Source of the DNA: Norana najaformis
Lineage: Eukaryota; Annelida; Clitellata; Crassiclitellata; Hormogastridae
NCBI GenBank assembly: GCA_964023275.1
Contig: OZ029919.1
Location: forward strand, 32,519,561 to 32,583,560
DNA length: 64,000 bases
Direction of reading: 5' to 3'
Both the position numbers and the translations under genes were made by a program. Positions 1 through 12,064 of this stretch are shown here, in pieces. Positions within the stretch are counted from its first letter, which is position 1, and every line of letters begins with the position of its first letter. The notes beneath the pieces were generated by a model. That model was not told where the DNA came from, ran no database searches, and was given only the letters and a program-made list of their open reading frames with translations.

Positions 1-546
1 CATCAGATAGTAAGGTAAAGCAAAGCATCATGTATATATGTATGTTTGTTCTGTAATGTAATGGAATGCAGTATATTATTATTATTTTATTAATCAGATA
101 TTTGTATTGCACTAATTCATGAATTCAAATCAAAAGAGCGGTTAGATGGAAACAGATAAGACTTCACTCGCTTGCGAAATGAGACCCGAGAAATAGTAGG
201 GTTCTGCAAAGCTCATGGTAGTGAAATCCATATATGAGGGAAATAGAATATGAGGAATGCAATATGAGGAATATAATAGGAGGACTACACTGTAATTATG
301 ACAATTTATATAGCATTGCAGGTAGCGAACTACTTGTTCTTCTGTGTACATATCTAGATATTATCAGAATATTACGTAATGCCTTTAAGAACTATTCACA
401 GCTGCTGAATTACATTGAAAAAAATGAGTACAGTCGCAGCTATATGGTCGCTATATAAAAAGTTTACATTTCACATTTACATTTCACATTTCACATTTAC
501 ATTTCACATTTACATTACAGTATCTATGGCCTTGTAGTAAATTTCT
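1..546. other. 3' flank of the NWD-like gene; repeats only
   Basis: No coding exon was found here. Bases about 285-340 belong to an interspersed family with a 'gacaatttatatagca' core; a clear second copy lies at about 57745-57810, and the core is followed in both by a 'gtagc.a.ctactt' block. Bases about 465-520 are a short AT-rich tandem repeat built on 'acatttcacattt'. The stretch probably holds the 3' UTR and downstream flank of the minus-strand gene whose stop codon is at 547-549, but I see no unambiguous AATAAA in the right place. Confidence 0.5.
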
Positions 547-3500
547 CTATGTTTTCAATATGATTTTGCAAACCCGTAGAAGTCGAGTGTGTGGCAGCTG
601 TTCCAGAGTGCAGTGTCCAATTAAGAGCTGTTCACTGCGCGCCAGGCACAGTTGATCAATGCCGTAGCCTCCAGTGCCAATCATGGTTTTCATCAGCACA
701 CCTTTACAGGTAACAGCAAAGGAAAATAATAAATCATGGGCAAAGACAGAAACTTCCACCCTTTAAGGGGGATAATTTAAACTCTATGGCATTTCTTTGC
801 AAACCGTACTTTGAAAAATGTTCCATAGAACAGTATGCTTAGTTTGACATGAACCATAGTAAGTTTATGCGCCAACACATCTAAGTGTGCGCATGCATAC
901 AGCTGTTTTAAGCGTGTTGGCAAGTAAAGTAATGTACATGCATATAAAGTCAGAAGGTACAAGCTATACGTCTAATTGTAAACATACCTCGAATGTTAAA
1001 TATCCATTGGTAGATTTATGCTCACTGTAAAATGTTTACTATATACACATGTATATATATATGTATATACATGTATATATATACATATATATAGCATAAT
1101 TAAACATAAATATAAAAAATAAATAAATATATATCATATAAATAGTAAGCATTCTATATATATATATATATGCATATATATGTATATGCATGTATATAGA
1201 ACGTTTACTATATATATGTTAAAAAAACTGTTTACTATAAGTAAGCATGTATCTAATCACTTATATAGCACCTTTTATGAACCTCTAAACGACATATTGA
1301 AGTGTCACTCACCCAAATTGATATCCCAGATCTGAATAGACCCTAACCCTGACCCTGTAATGACCTTTTGCTCATCCGAGGTCACAAGAAAACATCTGAC
1401 GTCATCGTTTCCACCCGCAACCACTCGCTCTTTCGTCAGCTTCATGCCAGCAGCACCTGCTTCCTCCTCGATTTCCTCTGGGGGTTCTTCAAGAAGACTC
1501 TGATAATTCCAGACTAGCGCAGTACCATCATCGGCAGCCGACAGCAGCTGCCCATGTCGTGTGATGCTCAACGAATTTACTTGCTTTCCATGTCCCTTCA
1601 GTGTTCCAAGTACCGTATCTGAATTAGAAATGTCAAATATGCAGATCGACCCTGTGTCGTAGCCCACAAAAAGATGCCCTTCGCTCTTCCTGGTCATAAG
1701 AACCTTTGTCGGAGTTGAATGTCTGGCAACTTCTGCACTGATAATCCTTGTGCTGGTGTTCTGTGATATGGAGAGAATGACGATTCCACTTTTTGCAGTA
1801 GCTACAAAAATGCCGTCTCCCTGAGTGTCGATGCCAGTAAGGTCTTTGTATTCATCTCCCTCGATCTTCTGGTCAATTGTTGCCCTTGCAAGATTGACAA
1901 CGATGATCATGCCAGAAACAGAGCTGCCACAGATGATCATTTTGTGATCAGTGTTGAGGCAGACGTGGTTCGGGGTGCAGCCGAGATCAAGGCTGAAGTC
2001 CAGAGAACCACTCTCGAGGTCCCAGAACCCAAGATCCTGGAAAGGTGACTTGCCAAAACTTATGATCGAGTTCGTTTCTCTCTTGATGTTCTGCACAAAC
2101 ATCAGCTTTCCCACTCCTTCTCCGTGCAGCTCACCAAGTGGAAGACGGAACACAATGTCCTTCGTTAGAACCGCAACTCCCAGAATGCACCGCTCCAGCT
2201 CCTTCGTCTGCTCTGACTGCACCAGCGTTGCCACGGCCATCAGCTGATCATCTTCATCCAGGGCCACCGCTTCGAATTCACGCTGAAAGTTCGAGCTGAG
2301 CAGAAGAATTCCAGTCTCTGTACTCCAGACGTCAAACCCCGTCAAGCGATTTACGTGCGAATAGTGCGTCAGGATGACAAACTCCGCCGAATGCCCTACA
2401 AGTATTCCTTCGATGTGCTGTTCCGTGTAAACACCGCAACGGTGGAGAAGTTCCCCGGTTTGAAGTCTCCAGACGTCGATCCCATGTTTTTCGCTGAACA
2501 GTACTGCAACCTCACCTTCCCGCAGATAGCCCAGGAAATGGGTTGGGCCAGCCAGGGTGTGCCGGAGCAGAGAGCACGGCTGAGTCCAAACTGACCTCAG
2601 AGGAACCAACATTCTCCTGTCAGTTTTCTGAAGCCACTCCTCTGCCTGCCTGACCAACTGTGCTATGCCCAAATGCAGTTCGGAAACTTCACGCAGCCTA
2701 CTGAGAACTTCAATCGCTAAAATTCCCGGATCCTTCGAAATATGCTTAAGAGTAAGCTGCAGAAATTCGTACAATACTCCAATGTCCGCAAATGTCTCGT
2801 CGATGACTGACTCATAGACGAGGTGTCTGCTGAGATTGTAAAATGACAGAACATCACGTAGGATTACGTATGCAAGGCCTGAGCAAGCGAGCCGAGATTG
2901 CAACCAGTCGTAGTTGAATACCAGGCACTTCTTGACTCGTGCCAAGCCTTCGATTGGCAACAAGACTCTGAGGTGGTGCGAAAGACGGCTTGCTCTTAAA
3001 ACTTTGTCAACAGACAATACCAGAGCAGAAGTATTTTCAAAAGCCTTGCCATGCTCTGCAGATGAATCCAAACTCGGGTCACTCAGTCGATTCGAGCGGT
3101 CTTCCTCTGCAAGATAAATGTTCGCAAAGTGTTCGTGAAGCATAAGTGTGAAGTTGGCCACGTCATCTTGCAGCTGCTCCTCGGCAGTACCATCTGTTAT
3201 GATATTATATCTGGCAGCGACGGCCTTTCCAAATTCCCTGTGGCTCCATCCGAATCCACTTCTTCCAAAAATCAGATGCAGTTCGATGAACTCTTCAAGT
3301 TGGTGCTTCAAAATCATAATCACGGCAACTGGAAACGTCAGGGCCCTGTCTTGCATCACTTCTTTGTTCAAAGACAGAAGATCAACCATCTCCTCTGTGA
3401 TAATTCCAACCTGGGACGCGGTGAGGTATGATGCAAAGTACCTAATGATTCTGTCTCCAAACTCCTCTTCCAGTCTATCCAGCACAGACATAAGTGCGTC

Positions 3501-6500
3501 TGAGATGGTAAATGGCAGCACCACATTCGAAAGTGTGGACCGCCATCTTGTGGCTTCATGTAAGGTGAAACTCAGGTACAGAGGCTGATTATTAGCAGCA
3601 GCTGCAGCTGACAAGATCACCTTCTCCTGTTCCTCTGACAGTTTCCTCTGTCGGCTGCGGAGATGCTCTTGGACAAAGCAATTCACTTCGCTACTTTTGA
3701 TTGTTTTGACCTCAGCCATGCAACCCGGACTTGTCACCAGAGTCACAAGCGCACCAAAGAAGTTTGCGTTGCCGTTTTCTTTGATCGATGACAAAATCAC
3801 GTGGACATTTGGGGGAAGGTTTTTCACAGCCCACAATGCTTCGAGACACTCACTGTAAGGACGCAGCTGGTCAATACCATCAAGAAAGATAAAAAGTGGG
3901 CGACTGAAAGCATGGTTTTTTGAAACCTTATCAAGCGTTGCTCGGAACGTGCTCAGCGCTTTATACAGGGTTCCAAACTCTTCCGCCTGATCTGGAATCT
4001 CAAAACCATACGCAAGGCAGATTTGAGTCACGACGCTAGTCACGACGTCATGTATGTTGCTACTGGCAATGGTTGTTCCCAGAAAGCGAACAACTGTCAC
4101 GCAGTCGCCAGAGAACCAATCCCTGCACATCTTTGCAGCGCTAGCAACCGCCGCAGATTTTCCACACCCTGATGGTCCGTGGATTATAAAAGGTTGGCTG
4201 TTGCGTGAAGGATCCCTAAGGAAGGTCCGAACTGTTTCCAGAAGTTCGCTCTGCCCATAGTAGAACAGGGATTTCCTTTCACAGATTCTTGCATGGTGCA
4301 GCGTTTCAAGACGGACAGACGTCTCCACAGATTGATGCAAATCCGACGAACATTTTGAAACGTTCTGAAGAACCAATTCCTTTACGTCAGCTACAAAATC
4401 AGCACAAAGCTCTTGTAGGTAACTCCGATAGCCTTCGCCACCTTCCACACTACCTGTCTCTGACCTCACAGTGTAGTTCCTGCAGTTTGTTGAACCAAGA
4501 TACTTTTCAATGTTCTTCCACAACGACTGAGCACGATGCTGACGCTCCTTGTCATCTGTGACGTGACCTTTCACCTGACCTTTCTCATTCTGTGTCAAGT
4601 CTTTGTGTACTGCAGTGGTTTCCATGCTTGCCGGAAGATTCAGGAGTTCACGCCGGTATGCCAGACAACACGTGCGTGGACATTGGATCCCAGTAACTCC
4701 AGTACTGATGTCATCCTCCAATGCTATAAACAAACGTTCACATGGATACTTGATGCACAGACTAAATTTATATAGCACCAACCAATTTGTTAATATAACC
4801 TATTTTGATGTGCTTCCAGCTTGTGACACTAACTGTTTGAATGATCAGATGCAACACCAGAAAATTTACAAGGATGAGGAAGAAAAGAAGTCAAGGGCGA
4901 TTGAGGAAGCGGAGGAGAAGTGCAGAAGGAGGATGAAAAGATATAGGTGTAGGAAGAGGAGAAGGAAGAGGAGGAAGATACGGAGATGAGATTCTCTCAA
5001 ACGATACCTGAAGTAAAGTATTTTTTGATGACATCATCCGTAAGCTGCCCTGTGTCTTTAGCAGCAACTGACGCCGTCTGCAGCAGCTGAACCAAGTCAT
5101 TCAGCTGCACCTCTGACTCAGGAGGACTTGGCTAAAACCAAAACACACTGGCCATACACACACCACCACCACCACACCCCACCCCACCACACCACTACCC
5201 CACCACACCACCACCACAACTACCACAGAGTGACTATACCATGGGCATAACCACAACCTGCCACACCCCACTACATAATTTTCATCATCATCGTCATCAT
5301 CATCGACATCATCATCATGACTTTAAATACACTTCATACTGCAAATCCAGACAGCAGTTACAATGGTTGATACCTGGAACCCGAAGGTTGGCGGGTCACT
5401 GTTGTCATCTTTGACGTAACAGTCGTGCAACAGATGACCGTTGGCAATTGAATTTCTCAAAATGGCTTCATCCAGAATCTCAAACTCCATCTTTGTGATT
5501 TCAGACACAATTGTTGGCTGCCCGCACGTCTCACCCATCAGCAACTACCAGTTACATAAGAAATGTGATTTTTCAGTCCATCATCAGCAACATCACGGCT
5601 GCCCACTACCACCACCACCACCACTACCACCACCACCACCACTACTACCACTATAATCATCATAATCATAATAACCATAAGCATTGTCATTATCCATGTC
5701 AAGGTGCTACATAAATGTTGCAATGAAACCATATTTCCAAAAAATCTTCAGCAGTCGATGCTGGTTTATGTCATTCTAATGGACCTTGTAAGCAACAGTC
5801 GTTTGCTTATGGATGGATGGATGGGTGGGTGAATGCAAGGATGGAAGGACTGATGAATGCTTGGATGAACATATAGAAAGGATGGAAGGAATGAAGGAAG
5901 GATGGAAGGAAGGAAGGAAGGAAGGCAGGAAGGCAGGAAGGCAGGAAGGACAGAAGAACGGATGAACAGACGGACTGACAAAGGATCAAACAGTGGGCAT
6001 GAGTTTTGAGTGGGTCAATGTAGTTTTTCTAACTTACACCAAATAACTACAAATTTGCACAAGGAACATACTATGAAGTTCGGGCCAAGCGATGACCTTT
6101 GACATTCAGTCAAAACTCGGTTTGGCTCTTTTGACCGACATTTGTGCATTTCAGGACAGTTTCTTTCCATCCAGTTTGGATCAACGAGTTGGAAAGCGAG
6201 TCCAAAGTCAGCACAGAACTTCTGTAGTTTTGGCACGGCTGTCATCATCAAAGCATCAACTTCAGCCTTCATTTCTGCCAAAACAAAGATTCTCCATAAG
6301 CTGAACAACTCTTCAGAAGCAACAGATGCACCAAAACTTCTTTCACTCAAAACTGAAAACACTCCTCTTCCACAAATCCTATCCTGATTCTTCCTCTTCC
6401 CTTTATTCCACTTTCCGGTTCAATTCCAAACACCACACATCGTAGCTGTTTGACTGTTGGCCTGCCTGACTCTTGGATCTTGACCTGGAACTGAACCCTT

Positions 6501-9500
6501 CTTGCCTAACAATTTTGTTTTGAATGAGCGCCTGTGAATAAGCTGGCTCCCACGTCTTAGCTTTTGCTGGGCGCCGTAGAAATCCTGAATTTACTAATAT
6601 GATTACACACCTTCACAGCACTCCTAAGCAGCCAATAAAGGTAAAGGTAACAATAATTCAGATGCCTCAGTAGAGACTCCTCAAAAGATTATACGACTGA
6701 GGTACAAACATGACCTCAGCAATACAATGACATGACACCTTTCTTAACCTCCCAACTTGCATTGGTACTTGTCTACCTATAAACAAAGGATGGAGGGCTG
6801 AGTGGGCGCCAGGTGGCAAGACATTCCATGATGGTCACCCACCAAATGCGTATTGATTTCAACAAGAATATTCATATATTAATGAAACACATCATTAGCA
6901 GGGTCTGGTGTAATGTGTGTATAGCAGAAGATCTCTCAATATACGTGATTATATATATAATCACCATTATGTTAGTTTCAAATATTGATTTCAACAGTTT
7001 ATTTATGTTCTCCAATGCACGGAAGTCAGAACACTTTTCAGGTGAGATTTTTGTTGTCTAATAATTTCTTCACTCATCAGTCATTTTTAATCACTATTTG
7101 TCACAAACCCCGCTCAATACATCCTGGCTATCAGTCAGTATGAAGGTAAAATATTGATCCATTTCTCACTGAGGGATTGTAGAAACACTCACCCGTGAAA
7201 TTGTAGCACAGGTAGATACTAACAGCTGTTGGTTGCGATTCAGGTACGCTGGTAAAAACTCCGCTAAAGACATCGAGTTCAGCGTCATTCTTCTGAAGCT
7301 CAGACGATATCTGAGGCAGAACTGGAAAAAGAGCAGAATCCTCTACAATACAATACGATACAACAGAATACTTCACAATAAAATACTATGCATACAATAA
7401 ATACAATACGTACAAAGCAATAAAACTGCAATGCATACATTACATAATATACTACCATACAATAAAATATATAAAATATAACACAATGCAATGCATACAA
7501 TACACAGAATGCTTTACAGCAAGACACAATGCAATATAACACAATACAATGTGATACAATACAAAAATTAATTCAACAATGACATTGGATAGAATTTGAT
7601 GACGATGTACGTGATTAGAGGATGCAAGATGGATGAGAAGAAACCATTAATGAGAAATAGTAATTAAAAATGACTAATGAGGAAAGAAATCAACAGGCAA
7701 CAAAAATCTCACCTGGAAAGTGTTCTGACTTCTGTGCACTGTAGAAAATAAATGAACTGTTGAAATCAATATTTGAAACTAACATAATGTTTGTTTGTAT
7801 ATAATCACGTAGCGGGACATTTGTCCCTTCTGGATTGCCTTATGATGCCAGCACTTGTAATATTTTAGGTGAAACTGTTGTAACTGTTTAGATTGTTGGC
7901 TGTTGGTGATTCAACAAACAAATAAACAACGTATATTGACATAAAGTCTGCAAGGTCTGCTATACACCAGACCCTGCTAACAACGTGCTTCATTATAATA
8001 TGAATATTCTGATATAACATAGTCACGTACATGAACCCAAAATTCAGTTCAGCTGTCGAAAATGACTTCAGTATAACACAGTCTCTTTATAAGGCAGACC
8101 TTGATAAATGAAATTTCTCCCTTGGACTTACTTCATGGACTTTGAAGAAGTGGCATGGTTTTTAAAGAGAGGCTGAAGTTTTCCACCTGGTAGAACTGGC
8201 TTTCTTCTGCTTTTCACTCTTGGCTTTAAAAGTATAAAAAATCAGATAATATAACAGTAAAATTTCTAACACATAGCAATGGCAAAAATTGTAAGCCACC
8301 CTGTATTGAGGCACTCCCTATCGATTGATGGACAAGTCAAGAGACTCTATTGTTAAGCCACACATCGAGGACTGTTCTTACTTGCATACTTGCTTACTTA
8401 TTTACTGAAAGAGGTGCTTAATAACTGAGAAATTGTTTTCTCTTACCTTCCTAACTACCACTGATGTTTACCGAATTTAAAGGACTGAAGGATGGACCCC
8501 AAGAAACACTGCGAAGACCATAAACAATTTACAAGACACTCGTTTCAGTGGTTGACCAGTCTGGTACGATGATATTGAACTTATGACTTGGGTGAACATA
8601 ACAGAAAGGTTCTTCAATGCCCTCGAGAAGTTCTGAAAACATGCTCTATAAATGAGCATGTCTGAGCAGCCTTGTATGGACGCCATATAAATGATCCGAA
8701 TGAGTGAATGTGTGAGTGAATGAATAAATGAATGCAATATTGGAATAGGAGAAGCAGAGGACACTCTAGCATGTTTAAAGAAGTTAGGTAAGATTGAGTA
8801 TTAAGCATTTCCGGTTAATTTGCAGCATTTCTAACACAGATTACAGGTCTCCTGAGCTGCTTAAACCCTTTCTATGTTATGTTAAATATCAAGATACGCG
8901 CAATCAGAGATGAAGTATTACCTGACTTTTGTGCCGCATTGAACTCATTTTGGTTTGGGGAGACCAAGAAGCTAAAAATAGAAGAACATGTATTTATGTT
9001 TGCATGCATTCATTTGGGCAAGATAGGGTAAGGTGCAGCAAGATAAGTTTACCCTTTAAGTGGTTCTTTACAAATCTTAAATTACAGTTACAATAAGGTA
9101 GGGTAATTGATCATTTATTTATCATCACTTCTGTGGTCTTGGGTTGAGGGATATTTCAGCTGAACCACAAACACAACGGCAACCAAAAAGCGGACAAAAA
9201 TGTTATCGTGTTTGCATCTAACATTTGTTGGGTATCTCTGTACCTGTGCTTGTACAAAGACCATACCCTAGAACCATGAAGCCCTTAAGACCACAGAACC
9301 CTCTGGGACTTAAGGAACCATGTGCCAACGCTACATAGGAATCCATTGGTTGGGCTCTGTGTGCGCTGTGGAATCCATGAGTTTGACTTCTGTAGTTATC
9401 TCAACATTCTTTGCAAATTGATGAACTTTTTGTTCTTAAGAACTTTACGCCAATAAGCCTAGCATAGACAGCGTTGTTGTGAAGTGCTTTAAAAGGCACT

Positions 9501-9757
9501 ACATTTAATATCAAGATACATACATACATACATACATACATACATACATACATACTTACAATCATTAAATTGCTTTTTGCATGGAATTTGTGATATAAAT
9601 GGACAACTGATATTTCAGATCAAAATGGTTAAGATTATCCATTTGAGCCAAGAAATTTGTGATGAGGTAAGCAGAAACTGCAACATGTTTGAGTTAAATA
9701 TAACTGGTACTTACCACTGGATTCCCTCTGGGAAGATGCACTGGAGGCAGGAGACAT
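547..9757 (-). CDS. NWD1/NWD2-like STAND NTPase (DUF4062-like + NACHT + WD40), 9 exons, about 1440 aa
   Basis: Exons in minus-strand order: 9757-9715 (ATG, MSPASSASSQ), 8971-8922, 8223-8187, 7321-7193, 6274-6072, 5544-5374, 5131-5008, 4723-1313 and 701-547 (stop TAG). All eight junctions keep phase and the total is 4323 nt. Exons 4-6 encode a DUF4062-like fold (YLCYNFTEMKAEVDALM, then LGPNFI, then MEFEILDEAI), matching the N-terminal region of NWD proteins. The large exon has Walker A GPSGCGKS (about residues 435-442) and a Walker B/DGID motif LFIFLDGID (about 529-537). WD40 repeats follow, for example WDINLG at the exon 8/9 junction. NWD proteins are multidomain signalling ATPases whose WD repeats are thought to sense a ligand; the ligand is unknown here. 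Vertebrate NWD1/2 are about 1550-1750 aa, so this length is plausible. The terminal exon and the small exons 1-3 are the least certain. The large exon's continuous ORF reads past both splice sites, so its apparent Met at 4781 and stop near 1305 are intronic. Confidence 0.85.
1030..1215. repeat. AT-rich microsatellite in the last intron of the NWD-like gene
   Basis: Imperfect (TA)n and 'tatatgtata' tracts with palindromic character. They lie between the large exon and the final exon of the minus-strand NWD-like gene. No other function is visible. Confidence 0.7.
5156..5225. repeat. CCA/CAC-rich simple repeat
   Basis: An imperfect run of cac/acc triplets in the intron between exons 6 and 7 of the NWD-like gene, followed at about 5280-5320 by a CAT/ATC triplet run. 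Confidence 0.75.
5597..5650. repeat. (CCA)n/(CAC)n triplet repeat
   Basis: A triplet run of about 50 bases upstream (minus-strand sense) of NWD exon 6. The His-rich and Val-rich ORFs read across it are artefacts of the repeat. Confidence 0.8.
5805..5960. repeat. ATGG and (GGAA)n purine-rich repeats
   Basis: A 'ggatggat' stretch passes into a (GGAA/GGCA)n stretch at about 5877-5950, inside an intron of the NWD-like gene. It produces spurious Pro/Ser/Phe-rich ORFs on the minus strand. Confidence 0.8.
6336..6605 (+). mobile_element. LINE family B 3' end, 5'-truncated
   Basis: This encodes the last residues of a reverse-transcriptase ORF (LFHKSYPDSSSS type) and then the family's 3' UTR: 'ttgacctggaac', 'gattttgttttg'-like, 'gcgcctgtgaataagctgg', and 'gcgccgtagaaatc'. 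The same order is found in the longer copy at 38345-39130. It is inserted in the intron upstream of NWD exon 5. Confidence 0.75.
7365..7560. repeat. ACAATA-rich degenerate simple repeat
   Basis: Repeated 'caatacaata' and 'atacaat' blocks over about 190 bases, in the intron between exons 3 and 4 of the NWD-like gene. The Cys/Tyr-rich minus-strand ORF across it is an artefact. Confidence 0.7.
9518..9557. repeat. (CATA)n microsatellite
   Basis: About ten tandem CATA units in the intron downstream of NWD exon 1 (minus-strand sense), next to a 'tactttaaaagg'-type SINE tail. Confidence 0.85.
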
Positions 9758-12064
9758 AGTCACAGGACTCTAAAGCAAAATAACATTACTATTAATAATT
9801 TAACTAATTAATAGCTTTAGCCTTTTAATAGAAACTCACCATAGAATACGGCGGTTATTAGTAGACTGAAAAACACTTTGTTCTTATAATAAAACTCATG
9901 AATCAAAAATAAAAAAAACGTTCAATAGTAAATAACTATACTAACCACTTTTGAAATACTTCTGTGACTCATTGCACAAATTCTTTCTTGTGTTTCGGTT
10001 GTGCGTTTGAGCCAAATTTGTAGGAGACAGCACTAGCTCTTACTCTTCCATAGTGTCAGCAACTCAGATCTGGCCTCTTTTACCGTCAAATTTTCCAAAA
10101 GATTTCTGTATATCGAATAAAAGAAATCAAGGAAAGAAGCAGAATATATTTATTTTTTTCAGCGTTGAGAAGTAGTCTGCATTCACATACTTATGAAACA
10201 ATTTAAAATCATAGTAACTGTTAGTTTTCGAATGTAATGTATGCATGCATCTGGATATTTAGGCCTATATAGCACCTTCAGAGAACCTCACAAATGCTCC
10301 AATTACCCCAAGACCTAATGATCAACATCTAATGCACAAGATCATTAGCTGTCACTAATGCTAAATGTCGAGCCTATATATCACCAGCTCATTTACACAC
10401 TAATGTCTCCATATCAGCACAACTGTAACACTGATCAAGGTACTGTAATGTATTTGATGCCAACATGGCATCACTGAAACTACCTGCTGTTTCGTTACCC
10501 TTGCTACAATGCCCTGACTGGTTCTACATGGCGCTGTATAAATATACATATACACGCATAGGCCTACATAGGCCACGCATAGGCTACCGATTAGCGTAAA
10601 CACCGAAGTCGGCGTACTTCACAAGGGCTTCCTGCCCCAGGCGTGGCAATTAATATAGCTAATTAACTGTAATAAGCGCAAGCATGCACTTAATTAAACT
10701 GCGCCAAAGACGCCCGAGTTTTAAGTCCGCACCAAGAACCAATTTTTAAAAGATCCATAAATTCGAGAAAAGATATTCTGCCATGTTATAGATGCTTAAC
10801 AGATGTGATTTGGCGCTCGATTCCATCTTTGGTTTACATCTACTGACCCCATTAAGTCTGCATCAACTACTAATTATCCCCTTCCATTGGAAAGACTTCC
10901 TCCGATGCGGCCAAGCAGTCAATCATTGGTAACAGGTAAGCGTAACCAGGAAGTGCGTCATATCGCGCTTCTGAAGAACTCGTGTAGCGCCTTTTTAGTA
11001 ACGCCAACAACTTCTGCAGCGTTTATGAGTCTAATATGGGTATAAAATAAATAATATTACGACACTTAACTTAAAATCGGAAAATATTTTAGTTATAGCA
11101 TGAATTCCTTAGTTGAGACGATTTCTTCATAAAATGTAAGTTGGTTGTCAGAAAATGCATGAAGAAATTATTAACAAAGGTTTAGTTACTTCGAATCAGC
11201 TTCGAGGTCCTAAATAGTGTGAGATCGTAGTTTGCCTAAATCCTAAAATCTTCTTTAAGTGATGATGATGGGAAATAATTATATATAATGGTGAATTGGT
11301 GATTGGTAACGATGATGATAACAATGGTTGGCGTGTGCTTGCCACTCGTAATCGTAATCGTAAGCTCGAGATTTCTACACCCCCAACGAAGGCTAAATCA
11401 ATAGCAACTTATTCAGAGCCGTGTGACACTAAAGACGTCGTGAAAATTAATGTTCACTGTTGTCAAAATCACATGACAGTTGCTGTATAGGGTGGAACTT
11501 TTGTAGCGCTAAGATATAGAATGCACCACAGAACTCTAAAGCGAGCAGAGTCTATTTACAAACAAAGACGCACTTCGTGATTAACCTTGTCCCTGCAACG
11601 AAAGATGGCAACGAAATAACTGATGTATTGCAACGCTAGGTAAGTATGTAAGCAAAATAGCGTATTTCAGTCAGGAACGTAAAATTGATTTAAGCCAGAA
11701 GACCCTGTACTTTTATAGATAAGAACTGACTAACGATAATAGCAAAACTTTATCAGATCTGGATTCAAACTAATCTTGCCCAAATGTCCGTCCAAGGACG
11801 CAGGGTTAGTCGACCCTTCACCTTTAGAGTCAGAGTTTTATTGCGTCATCACATGTCGATATTCTATACTGAAATATATAACCACTGCTTGTTTTTACTC
11901 GGATTATTTAAGACAACTCCCACTGAAGAGTGTTTTTGAACGTACCCTGGGCGAAAGAAATATTTCGACCATGAGTAAAGGAGGATACCTTAGAAGAAGC
12001 AGTCTTTTAATTCCAAATAATTAGGCGTTTCTTAGAAGATAGTCGAAGTTAATTAACAGTATAA
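9758..12064. other. Divergent intergenic region between the NWD-like gene and TM7SF3
   Basis: About 2.3 kb separate the two divergent start codons. I see no conserved coding exon in it. It contains 'tatatagcacc'-type SINE tails near 10268 and 10372 and a reverse copy of the LINE-B tail at about 11340-11420. Promoters and 5' UTR exons of both genes should lie here, but I cannot place a TATA box or start site with confidence. Confidence 0.5.
11340..11420 (-). mobile_element. LINE family B 3' tail fragment
   Basis: A reverse-complement copy of the LINE-B 3' end. The 'cgtaatcgtaatcgtaag' terminal microsatellite is followed by 'ctcgagatttctaca' and 'aacgaaggctaa', then 'caacttattcagag'. It matches the ends of the copies at 35335-35570 and 38345-39130. 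Confidence 0.7.

Noticed and set aside
1305-4781. A single-exon 1158-aa gene as read from the uninterrupted frame
   Set aside because: The apparent start and stop lie in introns: a good acceptor is at 4723/4724, a 'gtgagt' donor at 1313/1312, and flanking exons on both sides continue the NWD domain order in phase.
5511-5981. His-rich, Val-rich and Pro/Phe/Leu-Ser-rich ORFs
   Set aside because: All are read through CAC and GGAA simple repeats within an intron.
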